Of a DNA stretch of 20,849 nucleotides, positions 8,243-15,303 are shown in pieces. Source of the stretch: a virus. Both the position numbers and the translations under genes were made by a program. The notes below the pieces were generated by a model. It had not been told where the DNA came from. It saw nothing but the letters and a program-made list of their open reading frames with translations, and ran no database searches. Location: positions 1-20,849 of the IMG/VR virus record IMGVR_UViG_3300037264_001489. One strand, 5' to 3'. How positions within the stretch are numbered: the first letter of the stretch is position 1; the number at the start of each line of letters is the position of its first letter.

Positions 8243-8775
8243 TCCTTCAGTGAAACTCCTGGGTCTATCCTACCATCCCATTCTCCGTACGTCTCTGGTA
8301 GCTTCTGCACTCCTATCTTAATGATCGCCCGCAAATCCTTATGTGGTGGGTCTTTGTAAGCATCTTCTATAAATTCTTTTAGTTCTCCATCAGGTACCCA
8401 ACGCTTTTGTCCAATGACTACTAAATTGTGTGTGTCATCTACTTCCCAGTATTCGGAACAAGCATCTTCCAAAAGCTTAAAGTAATTAGAAACATCTCTA
8501 CGTTTGAGTGTACCCTTCTTATAAAAGAAAGAGCTTTTTTCCATCAAGAATAAATAATGAATAGAAAAAGGAGGACCAAATGGTAGGCGTCCTCCAGACA
8601 AAGTATCCGTTTTTTCTAACCAGAATTTTACAGCAGCTTTAAACTCTTTATAGTTGGGCTGCATGTACCTAATAGGAATATGCGACTTGCCTTTTCTGAC
8701 AATCCGAGTTGAATAGGCATGATTTACGCCAACAGGGGAAAATGGTATAATATAGATTCTTTTGGCGTCATTCAT
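8239..8775 (-). CDS. rusA: RusA-like Holliday junction resolvase
   Basis: 178 aa. It follows the RusA pattern: N-terminal strand and loop IPFSPVGVNHAYS, a central R-Y-x-x-x-x-Y-K-x-F helix start, a hydrophobic strand (FSIHYLFLM), then KRRDVSNYFKLLEDAC (91-106) and a following Asp pair (VDD, 112-114). RusA dimers cut four-way junctions symmetrically. The first catalytic Asp (D94) and the later Asp pair are present. The position of E. coli RusA D72 holds Ser96 (R-D-V-S-N instead of R-D-L-D-N), a variant that I believe also occurs in other phage members. It is somewhat longer than E. coli RusA (120 aa). It fits with the gp46/gp47 recombination genes upstream. Confidence 0.85.
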   Translation of the reverse strand: MNDAKRIYIIPFSPVGVNHAYSTRIVRKGKSHIPIRYMQPNYKEFKAAVKFWLEKTDTLSGGRLPFGPPFSIHYLFLMEKSSFFYKKGTLKRRDVSNYFKLLEDACSEYWEVDDTHNLVVIGQKRWVPDGELKEFIEDAYKDPPHKDLRAIIKIGVQKLPETYGEWDGRIDPGVSLKE

Positions 8776-8977
8776 TCAGCAAGACCCGTAATTCACTGGC
8801 TATTGTAGCATCACTAGTGCCTCCTACAAGTCTATGATGCCACATTTGCCAATGACGTACGCAAACATCTATAGTTTTACCGCCGTCACTAATGTCTACA
8901 GTAATGCACGCAGGATCGCCACACAATAAACAGACTCCGTGCGGATTATCTAAAACTGATCCAGGGCTTCGTTCCAT
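8768..8977 (-). CDS. Small Cys-rich protein of unknown function
   Basis: 69 aa from ATG at 8975-8977 (a TTG seven codons upstream has no ribosome site; the ATG has a GAAGGA about 11 nt upstream). It shows CLLCGDPAC and then VCVRHWQMWH, a C-x2-C plus later Cys/His arrangement that may bind zinc. It overlaps both neighbours (28 bases with the gene before, 8 with rusA). No family recognised. Confidence 0.65.
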   Translation of the reverse strand: MERSPGSVLDNPHGVCLLCGDPACITVDISDGGKTIDVCVRHWQMWHHRLVGGTSDATIASELRVLLNE

Positions 8978-9159
8978 TGTATCTGTAGATCCTTCCAAAA
9001 TATAGGATTACGAGGGTTCTGCTTAGTAATTACTGGACCAGCATCCAATATAAAATACACGCTATAACATCTCCAACAACCAATTTGCAGCAAACATCTT
9101 TCGTTATAGGCTGGTCGAGTCCATTCGTTAGCTAGACAGTACTCACACTTTTCGTCCAT
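8950..9159 (-). CDS. Small Cys-rich protein of unknown function
   Basis: 69 aa. It starts MDEKCEYCLANEW and has a second Cys pair (CWRCYSVYF), giving a C-x2-C ... C-x2-C zinc-ribbon-like layout in the first 35 residues. It overlaps the preceding gene by 17 bases. The C-terminus (IFWKDLQIQWNEALDQF) is aromatic and probably helical. No family recognised. Confidence 0.7.
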   Translation of the reverse strand: MDEKCEYCLANEWTRPAYNERCLLQIGCWRCYSVYFILDAGPVITKQNPRNPIFWKDLQIQWNEALDQF

Positions 9160-9697
9160 AAATCTTCTCGAAGAAATAGTTTAAGACGCCAGGTTTCTTT
9201 AAAGTATGGGTTACATCATCTAATGACTTAATAGGAACATCAGCCCTTACAAGCTCTACCGTACTTCCTACTCCAGCAATGATCTTTAAAGTAACAATAC
9301 AATAAGGCAGATTATCCTTAGATACTATTTTCCTATCAAAAAGTGTATCTAAGTCAGCTATAAGAGTGCCCGTGCTGCCATCATCCTTTAGATACACAAT
9401 TTCCAAAAGTTCATTATTTGTGTCCTTAACAAAAGTCCACCTATAGCCTTTTTCTTCAAGAGTTTTGTTTCTAAATTTTGCCTTACCTAACGGAGTCATT
9501 ACCTCGCGCTCTGGTAAAGAAGCGTCTTCAGATACAATAACTGAAGATGGCTTATCTTGTTTGAGGGCGGCTCTCTTTCTCTTTACCTTAACGCGGTCCC
9601 AGTCTTCTTTTTTACAATAAACACATTTAGAATATGAAGTTTCCTCATCATATAGAGTTGCCTTACAGTGCATACACGTATTTGTTACACCAGCCAT
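9143..9697 (-). CDS. Zinc-ribbon protein of unknown function
   Basis: 184 aa. The N-terminus holds CMHC (residues 8-11) and CVYC (25-28), a two-knuckle zinc ribbon, followed by a basic linker (RVKVKRKRAALKQ) and then a mixed alpha/beta region (about residues 70-175) with no motif I can name. The ATG at 9695-9697 has TTGGATG just upstream. The zinc ribbon plus basic stretch suggests nucleic-acid contact, but that is inference. Confidence 0.75.
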   Translation of the reverse strand: MAGVTNTCMHCKATLYDEETSYSKCVYCKKEDWDRVKVKRKRAALKQDKPSSVIVSEDASLPEREVMTPLGKAKFRNKTLEEKGYRWTFVKDTNNELLEIVYLKDDGSTGTLIADLDTLFDRKIVSKDNLPYCIVTLKIIAGVGSTVELVRADVPIKSLDDVTHTLKKPGVLNYFFEKIYGRKV

Positions 9698-9720
9698 TAT
9701 ACATCCAATTCTTTCAGCGC

Positions 9721-9900
9721 TTATCCAAGCAACGGGTTTTCTGTTACATTAATAGAATCTTCGGTAACTGAATTGACTTTGTATGTCTTAAAGAGCTTAT
9801 TTCCATCCTGCTCACCAGACTGTACTTGAATGTTTACTCCAGGAGTTGCATTAACAGCAACCCTACCAATTTCCTTACCTTCATGAATTACTTTCTTCAT
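9721..9900 (-). CDS. Small protein of unknown function
   Basis: 59 aa from ATG at 9898-9900, preceded by AAAGGA about 6 nt upstream; an in-frame GTG lies one codon earlier. The sequence is mostly beta-type (KVIHEGKEIGRVAVNATPGV ... FKTYKVNSVTEDSINVTEN) with no Cys or membrane segment. It directly follows an exported or anchored protein. Function unknown. Confidence 0.65.
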   Translation of the reverse strand: MKKVIHEGKEIGRVAVNATPGVNIQVQSGEQDGNKLFKTYKVNSVTEDSINVTENPLLG

Positions 9901-9902
9901 CA

Positions 9903-10268
9903 CTATTCCTTTAATAGACCGTAATAGGTCCTTTTCTTCATTAAGATTTCAACAATGGATCCATCTAAATCCTTGTCGTCCATATACTTCACAACAGTCA
10001 CCTTACCAATTTTGATTGTTTTAATCACCAGATAAGGATAATGCGCCTTAGGCTTATCAACCACAGCGCCCAATGAATTGTCTTCTAGTTCTACAACATC
10101 CCCCTCAAAGAAGATGCGGTTGTTCAAAATACAGCCTGACTTATAAGCAGTTTTTATACTAGGATTATGCGAAACCACAATTCCTGTCAATTCTAATGCT
10201 AGTTCTGTTCCATACGTTATTGATGTTAAAATAAGTATCGAAGCTATGATAATATTTACTGTTTTCAT
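9903..10268 (-). CDS. Exported or membrane-anchored small protein
   Basis: 121 aa. It starts MKTVNIIIASILILTSITYG, a signal peptide or N-terminal anchor with a possible cleavage after SITYG; there is no lipobox Cys. The mature part is beta-rich with FFEGDVVELEDNSLGAVVDKPK and LDGSIVEILMKKRTYYGLL, a pattern reminiscent of small SH3-like or KOW-type barrels. Its ATG overlaps the sbcC stop (ATGA). Function unknown; it presumably acts in the host envelope. Confidence 0.75.
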   Translation of the reverse strand: MKTVNIIIASILILTSITYGTELALELTGIVVSHNPSIKTAYKSGCILNNRIFFEGDVVELEDNSLGAVVDKPKAHYPYLVIKTIKIGKVTVVKYMDDKDLDGSIVEILMKKRTYYGLLKE

Positions 10269-12538
10269 GAAATTCTCTCTACTGTAGAAACATTTGAATT
10301 ACGCGTTGCTAGCAAAATATTACTGATTCTGCTATTTAAAGCATCGCTATGGCTTATCAAAAATACAGACATCCCAGCGTCAGCCTTCTCTTCAAGCATC
10401 TCTAAAATGGCATCAGTACCAGATTCATCTATACAGTCAAGGACTTCATCACAAACCAATAAGTTCATTTTGTGCCCAGTTATCGTAGCTGTCAAATCAG
10501 AAAGCGCAAAATGAACAGCTAAATCCATTCTTCTTTGCTGGCCACCAGACGCCGCTATGTAGCCTGCGCCCCCTGTAGAAGCCACAATATCCATCTTTTC
10601 TCTAACTTGACCAGATTTCAACTTTGTTTGTGGGGTAAGCTCTATTGCTATTTCTCCATCAGATATGGCTCTAGAGTGGTGGTTCATCCTAGAGTTTAAA
10701 TAAGTTATTACATCATCAAGTATCATTGACCTGACACCTGTAGCTGAAAACCCTTTTTCCCAAAACTCAAGATATGGAAGCTCATCATTGATTACACTGA
10801 GCTTACTTTCTACTACGGCTAAATCCCCCTCAGTTGTAGTAATTGCGCGCCTCAGTGCCTCTGTGGGCTTATTAAGGGCCGCCTCTTCTCTATCTAGGTA
10901 AGAAGCTTGAGACTTATTACCTGATATACGGTGGGCTACATCGTTGACCTGCATTTTGGCTTCGTTAAGGTTTACTGCAGCTATCTTTTCTTTGATAATG
11001 TTAAGGGTCTCTCTACTATCATCTAGCTTCTCCAAGGTTTCAGTAGCACCATTTTTATAGCCGCCAAGTTCAGTGTGAAGATTAGTAAGCCCCTCTTCCA
11101 TCGCAGCAACTGTAGCAGCTACATGTTCCTTATCAATCTCCTGTTCACATGTAGGACAGTTTCCTGTTAAATACAACAAGTTAGAAATACGACTAGTATG
11201 CTCCCTAATCTGCTTTTCACAATAACGTCGTGCAGACTCGGCTTTGTCCCATAGAGCTTTATTTACGTTAACGTCATTTAAAGCCTTAATGTGTTGATCG
11301 TTAACCTCTCTTATAAAGTCTTCCAGTAAACTAAGTTGCTCTACAGCATCTTTTCTTTCATCTTGGAGTTTTACTAAAGTGTTGGCTAATGTTTTTCGTT
11401 CTTCAGCCAGTCTAAGCATTTCATCATCTTTAGTAGCCTCAAGTTCCTCTATTTCTTTTTCATAGGAAATTATAGATGTCTTAAATGCCGTCCTGCTTCC
11501 ATCTAAGCCGCTGCTCTCACTCTTAATATCCTTTAGACGCTGCTTTACCTTTTTCTCAGCCTTACTAAATACGTCTAGCCCTATCAATTCTTCAAGTAAT
11601 TGTTTTCTACCTGTGTCATTTAAACTTAGAAATGTCTCGCCCATCTTCTGCCCAAAATAAATAACATGCTTAAAGGCGGACAAAGATAGGGGTAACAGCG
11701 AGCTTAAAATAGCCTCAGCATCTGCTTGTTTGAACGGTGTTTTATTCTTACCGTTTATAAATAGATGTAACTTATTTTTACCTGTTTTGTGCTCTCTGTG
11801 CCTAACTACAGTAAGTTCATCTTTACCTACGCATAAGTCAACCTCAACGCGCGTTCCTCCCGGAGAGGCGTAACTTACTACATCATCAAACTTAAGCCCT
11901 TTGTAAGTCTGTCCATAAAGGCACCAACAAATCGCTTCAAAGATACTAGAATTGTGTGTGATAAATCCATCAAGAGCATATAAGGATGTTTCATTATCTA
12001 TCTGTATATCGTACGTCTGTTCTGGTGCTATCCTCTGTATCTCTATAACTTTAGCCCAGCAAATATCAGACATTCCAGCATTATCAAACGTTGAAAGATG
12101 TGTTCTCGGTTGCGCTACTGAATCTCCTACTTTTAGATTTTTAGCCAGTGTAGTAGTACCATAACCTGTCATTATAGGATGCGTAACAGATACCCGCTCT
12201 GTAGTGCCATCATACAATGTTATTTTTAACAGCTCTTTAATACCGGATTCAATCACAGTAATAACTTTAGATGGTCTAAGTATTAAATCAGTATCAAGCC
12301 CAAACACAGTAAACGCAGAGTCTTGTCTAGCATATAACTCTTTAATTGTAATACGCTCACGTGTTACAGCATCAGTAAGTATAGTACTCCCTGAGAGGCA
12401 CTTTCCCACGCCATTAGAGTCAGCTTTACCACCATCTTGATTATACCCAAGAACAAGAACTAATCCTTGTTGATTAAGGTCTATAGTGGCTTTACCGATT
12501 ATAAGGAAATTCTCTATTGTTGCTTTTAGTAGCTGCAT
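10265..12538 (-). CDS. SbcC/Rad50-like recombination nuclease ATPase (T4 gp46 type) interrupted by a mini-intein
   Basis: 757-aa precursor; exteins total 607 aa (T4 gp46 is about 560). N-terminal lobe: ATIENFLIIGKATIDL, P-loop DSNGVGK (40-46) continuing after the intein as SSIFEAICWCLYG, and Q-loop YFGQ (294-297). The middle (about 320-590) is coiled coil with a short Rad50 zinc hook CPTC (461-464). C-terminal lobe: signature ASGGQQRRMDLAVHFALSDL (663-682), Walker B NLLVCDEVLD (692-701) and H-loop LISHSD (727-732). It works with the SbcD/gp47 nuclease to process DNA ends for recombination and replication. It is separated from sbcD by two plus-strand frames and a terminator, so it probably needs its own promoter upstream of 12538. 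No strong Shine-Dalgarno sequence precedes the ATG. Confidence 0.94.
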   Translation of the reverse strand: MQLLKATIENFLIIGKATIDLNQQGLVLVLGYNQDGGKADSNGVGKCLSGSTILTDAVTRERITIKELYARQDSAFTVFGLDTDLILRPSKVITVIESGIKELLKITLYDGTTERVSVTHPIMTGYGTTTLAKNLKVGDSVAQPRTHLSTFDNAGMSDICWAKVIEIQRIAPEQTYDIQIDNETSLYALDGFITHNSSIFEAICWCLYGQTYKGLKFDDVVSYASPGGTRVEVDLCVGKDELTVVRHREHKTGKNKLHLFINGKNKTPFKQADAEAILSSLLPLSLSAFKHVIYFGQKMGETFLSLNDTGRKQLLEELIGLDVFSKAEKKVKQRLKDIKSESSGLDGSRTAFKTSIISYEKEIEELEATKDDEMLRLAEERKTLANTLVKLQDERKDAVEQLSLLEDFIREVNDQHIKALNDVNVNKALWDKAESARRYCEKQIREHTSRISNLLYLTGNCPTCEQEIDKEHVAATVAAMEEGLTNLHTELGGYKNGATETLEKLDDSRETLNIIKEKIAAVNLNEAKMQVNDVAHRISGNKSQASYLDREEAALNKPTEALRRAITTTEGDLAVVESKLSVINDELPYLEFWEKGFSATGVRSMILDDVITYLNSRMNHHSRAISDGEIAIELTPQTKLKSGQVREKMDIVASTGGAGYIAASGGQQRRMDLAVHFALSDLTATITGHKMNLLVCDEVLDCIDESGTDAILEMLEEKADAGMSVFLISHSDALNSRISNILLATRNSNVSTVERIS
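11951..12400 (-). other. Mini-intein splitting the P-loop of gp46
   Basis: 150-aa insertion (precursor residues 47-196). It begins CLSGSTILTDA (block A), has S-V-T-H (117-120) as block B, TYDIQIDNETSLYALDGF as block F and ends ITHN followed by Ser197. Cys1, block B His, penultimate His, terminal Asn and +1 Ser are all present, so splicing should be competent. The size is near the minimum for a splicing domain and no endonuclease is visible. Excision restores DSNGVGK-SSIF, a regular Walker A motif. Confidence 0.93.
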
Positions 12539-12738
12539 TGTACATACTTGTGATAAGTAACCCTAGTATATACCAAAGTTATGACACTGAGACGCAAATG
12601 AATCCAGAAAAGCCTAAACCGCATGATAAGCTTGTACAAAATAGGTCTTTACGGATTCTCAAATTAAAAAAGCAATTAAACTCTTTAACACAAGATGGGA
12701 ACGAGAAAATAAAGAATCCCCCATACTGGAGCCTTTGA
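12517..12738 (+). CDS. Possible small membrane protein on the plus strand
   Basis: 73 aa from TTG at 12517, with AAGGA about 9 nt upstream; an ATG at 12598 would give a 46-aa form without the hydrophobic start. The first 14 residues (MLLLVAALYILVIS) could be a signal anchor, followed by a polar, lysine-rich tail with a short helix. It overlaps the start of sbcC in antisense by 22 bases and ends 26 bases before the next plus-strand gene. No family recognised. The start and even the coding status are uncertain; it fills an otherwise empty divergent region. Confidence 0.35.
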   Translation: MLLLVAALYILVISNPSIYQSYDTETQMNPEKPKPHDKLVQNRSLRILKLKKQLNSLTQDGNEKIKNPPYWSL

Positions 12739-12764
12739 AACAATTATAGGATACTAAGAATACG

Positions 12765-13571
12765 ATGCGTGAGTTGTTGGTTTCTTTGAGTTTACTAACA
12801 TGTATTCCAGCCTACGCCGCAGAATCTTCGTTGATTCAAGATGTAACCACTATAAATAAAGACACTTACAACGACTACGATTACTACATAGAACAAACAT
12901 ATTATCCAGGTTATGTAGATGATTGGATGTCATCCGTAACTATGACTAGGATACCACGAGGCTCTTTAGTTGTTAGCTATGATGGGCCACATAAACTCTT
13001 ACTAAAAGAACTAAATAATCAATTTCGTAGACTTGTACGTAAGTATGAAACTGAAAGTGCGCCTAATTACTTTAGAAATGACTGGGAAGGATTACCAAGT
13101 AATACTGACTGGTACAGTAGGTCTTGGATGGATTCTTTACCATCCGATAAAGGCGGGGCTCCTGATGAACCTTACGAGCACGTTATAGGTAAAGAAATAG
13201 ACTATGAGTTTGGCCCACTTACCATCAGTAATACACTAAAAATCAGCTTAGATTACGTAGCTGTTTTCAAACTAAATACCGATCCTACAACGCCAGATAA
13301 AGAACCTAATAAGTATAGAGTAGCGGTAGATATAGATGCATCTCAAAGTATATCTAGAGGCACAGAATTCAAGTTCAAATTTAAGCCAAATATACGTATA
13401 GGGTTAAATAGTAGTGGAAGCCTATTTGATCTAATTAAAAACGCATCTATAAGAATTGAGATGGATATAGTTATCTGGGGCATCAAAATAATACAAGGTG
13501 AGCTTGAGCTAAAATACAAAGATGTGGACGATATAAGAATTGAATTGAGTTTATCTCTAGCTGCGTGGTGA
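12765..13571 (+). CDS. Exported protein of unknown function (moron-like cassette)
   Basis: 268 aa, on the strand opposite to the rest of the window. It starts MRELLVSLSLLTCIPAYA|AESS, a typical Sec signal peptide with an A-x-A cleavage site, so the product is likely periplasmic or secreted. The N-terminal half is rich in Tyr, Asp and Trp. The C-terminal half (about 135-268) is strongly beta-type with alternating hydrophobics (PLTISNTLKISLDYVAVFKL; FKFKFKPNIRIGL; IELSLSLAAW), as in a small barrel or membrane-associated beta sheet. No domain recognised. It sits alone between sbcD and sbcC, converging on sbcD at a bidirectional hairpin, which suggests independent expression. Possible roles such as superinfection exclusion or host modification are speculation. 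Confidence 0.75.
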   Translation: MRELLVSLSLLTCIPAYAAESSLIQDVTTINKDTYNDYDYYIEQTYYPGYVDDWMSSVTMTRIPRGSLVVSYDGPHKLLLKELNNQFRRLVRKYETESAPNYFRNDWEGLPSNTDWYSRSWMDSLPSDKGGAPDEPYEHVIGKEIDYEFGPLTISNTLKISLDYVAVFKLNTDPTTPDKEPNKYRVAVDIDASQSISRGTEFKFKFKPNIRIGLNSSGSLFDLIKNASIRIEMDIVIWGIKIIQGELELKYKDVDDIRIELSLSLAAW

Positions 13572-13609
13572 CGTAATGTTATATACTGATGTCACCGCCC
13601 GACAAGGTG

Positions 13610-13642
13610 AAAAAGGGACTAGGTTCTACGGAGCCTAGTCCC
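13610..13642 (-). terminator. Strong hairpin terminator, probably bidirectional
   Basis: A 12-bp inverted repeat (arms 13615-13626 and 13631-13642, one G-U pair) with a 4-base loop. On the minus strand the stem is followed by five T residues (13614-13610), a standard Rho-independent terminator for the sbcD-containing operon, whose last stop is at 13650. On the plus strand the loop reads C-TACG-G, an extra-stable UNCG-type tetraloop, and lies 43 bases after the exported-protein gene, though with only a weak T-tract (CCTATTT). Confidence 0.88.
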
Positions 13643-13649
13643 GCCCTAT

Positions 13650-14693
13650 TTAAACAAGTAGTCCTTTTCCTACTTCCATCAACTTCTCCCTGTCCATTCC
13701 TCTGGGCACCCCCTTGTTATTCAAGAAAGCATTCAAAGCCTCCTCAGGGTCTGTGTCTACGTTCACAGCAACCTCTCTTACAACTTCATTGGTCTTCTTG
13801 TTTATTCCAATTACACTGTAAGAGATAAGATCAGGAAACATCTCCTGTACATAGTCTTTATATTTCTTTACATCTACGTGGTTGCACTTAACTCTAAGGT
13901 GCATCCTTCCAAGAAATTCACTATACCAGTATCTTGCATCATCATTCTTACGCTTAGTCCAATCTGCTACATAGTAGATTGGAGTATGCGGGTTAGCAAA
14001 GCGTTGCGTGCTAGTAACTTTTCTTGTTCTTTCGTCAACATTGATGAGTAAGGCTCCCCGCTTAATTCCTTTAATAGGTTTATCCGTAAAGTTGTGATGG
14101 AGCACGCTACCGATAAACTTAAAAGACGAAAGATCATGCGGATGGTGATAGTGCCCCGAAAAGATGGGTCCTCTAAAAACTTCTGGGTCCACTCCCACGG
14201 CTGAGTCTTGTCCGTATCCAAATGAAGCATGTTTTACATCCACATGAGTAAAGACTACAGCAGCCTGTTCTTCAAGTTCTTGTATCCAGCTAGTAGCCAT
14301 AGCTGCATCTTTATTGTAAGGCATTGCCCCAATCAAATCATAAAGCACAGTTGGCTTCCATATAATTTGAATTCCAATACCTTTAAACGCTTCTAATGAG
14401 GAGTAATCTCTACTATACGCATCATGGTTTCCCGGCAACATAATAAAATCAGCCGATATACCTTTACATGCATTACTGATTATCTCCATAGCCCTCACTC
14501 CAGTACAAAGGCTGGGTACATCAAGGTTGGAGGAGCTATCGAAACTGTCTCCTAGGTTGGCGACCATATCCGGTTGGTGCTCTTTAACAAGGTCTGCCAG
14601 CCATTCAGCCGTGCGTAAACACTCACCTAACCTACGCAGCGTTCGTCGGCCTTTTGATGAAATATGATAATCAGTGAAAAGAAGTATTTTCAA
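13650..14693 (-). CDS. SbcD/Mre11-like recombination nuclease (T4 gp47 type)
   Basis: 347 aa. Metallophosphoesterase motifs in order: F-T-D8-Y-H10, LGD49SFD, PGNH90D91, F-T-H150 and SGH181YHH (about 179-184). These coordinate two Mn ions in Mre11/SbcD nucleases. The C-terminal third (YVADWTKRKNDD onwards) would be the capping and SbcC-binding part. Partner of the gp46-like ATPase at 10265-12538. It starts at TTG (14691-14693), which overlaps the stop of the preceding small gene in TTGA; the first residues MKILLFTDYHIS match the family start, so TTG is very likely right. A terminator follows directly. Confidence 0.94.
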   Translation of the reverse strand: MKILLFTDYHISSKGRRTLRRLGECLRTAEWLADLVKEHQPDMVANLGDSFDSSSNLDVPSLCTGVRAMEIISNACKGISADFIMLPGNHDAYSRDYSSLEAFKGIGIQIIWKPTVLYDLIGAMPYNKDAAMATSWIQELEEQAAVVFTHVDVKHASFGYGQDSAVGVDPEVFRGPIFSGHYHHPHDLSSFKFIGSVLHHNFTDKPIKGIKRGALLINVDERTRKVTSTQRFANPHTPIYYVADWTKRKNDDARYWYSEFLGRMHLRVKCNHVDVKKYKDYVQEMFPDLISYSVIGINKKTNEVVREVAVNVDTDPEEALNAFLNNKGVPRGMDREKLMEVGKGLLV

Positions 14694-14851
14694 AAAAAGG
14701 ACTCAATCTCGTCTGCCGCAATTAACATCATTTGCCAGTGCCCACAACCATTACACGCGCAGCAACGTTTGTTATCTCGTGTAACATTAGAACAGGCGGG
14801 CACTTCATCCCATAACTTATCTATCAATTCTTGCGCCTCTTCAGCAGTCAT
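14690..14851 (-). CDS. 53-aa Cys-rich protein
   Basis: Short reading frame from ATG at 14849-14851, three bases after the preceding stop, to TGA overlapping the sbcD start. It reads MTAEEAQELIDKLWDEV..., then C20 and a cluster CCACNGCGHW (30-39), and ends in a short helix. The Cys/His spacing (C-x-C-x2-C-x-H) suggests a zinc site. It is tightly fitted between two real genes, which supports it being translated. Function unknown. Confidence 0.72.
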   Translation of the reverse strand: MTAEEAQELIDKLWDEVPACSNVTRDNKRCCACNGCGHWQMMLIAADEIESFF

Positions 14852-14854
14852 AGA

Positions 14855-15274
14855 TTATTTCCAAGTCCTAGGAATACTAAGGAAGTAGGTCTTAAGTTCT
14901 TCCGTTTTTAATGAATTAGCAATATCAGTTTCTAACTTATCTTCATCAGCGTGGTTACGTTCATGCTTCTTAACTTCTTCAAAGGCATCAGACCAACTTT
15001 GCCATGATGCAAGAGCAGGAGCCTCTTCAGTTTTAGCATCCGCCGTTGCATACAGCATACCTCTCAATACATTAATGGTTTCATCCTTTGCTTCAAGGGC
15101 ATTAGTATTGCTCTGATCTAATAAAACGTCTCGTTCTGCAATTTCTTTAAGAACGGCGTCATGTTTACGAGATGCAAGAACCCATCCTACCGATAGACCT
15201 AAAGCTCCCCACATCACGGGTATTAGAGGAAATAGATATACAGCCACGCTTTGCCAATCTACGTTATCGAACAT
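14855..15274 (-). CDS. Single-pass membrane protein with coiled-coil tail
   Basis: 139 aa. One hydrophobic segment at about residues 11-34 (VAVYLFPLIPVMWGALGL and following) is followed by a basic residue pair and a long helical, charged region (HDAVLKEIAERDVLLDQSN...). The topology resembles spanins or other envelope-tethered phage proteins, but there is no second spanin partner nearby and it lies among replication genes. A cytoplasmic tether is also possible. Function unknown. Confidence 0.75.
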   Translation of the reverse strand: MFDNVDWQSVAVYLFPLIPVMWGALGLSVGWVLASRKHDAVLKEIAERDVLLDQSNTNALEAKDETINVLRGMLYATADAKTEEAPALASWQSWSDAFEEVKKHERNHADEDKLETDIANSLKTEELKTYFLSIPRTWK

Positions 15275-15303
15275 TGCGCACTACCTTTAGTTTATAATTT
15301 ATC

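Noticed and set aside
11756-11763. TATAAATA on the plus strand, identical to the T4 late promoter
   Set aside because: It lies within the sbcC coding region, about 1 kb from the nearest plus-strand gene and without a plus-strand gene next to it; chance is the simplest explanation in AT-rich DNA.
12539-12764. A sigma-70 promoter in the divergent region
   Set aside because: TTGTGA (12548) and TATATA (12567) are only 13 bases apart, too close for a standard promoter, and no better pair was found. A promoter is expected here on logic, but I cannot point to it.
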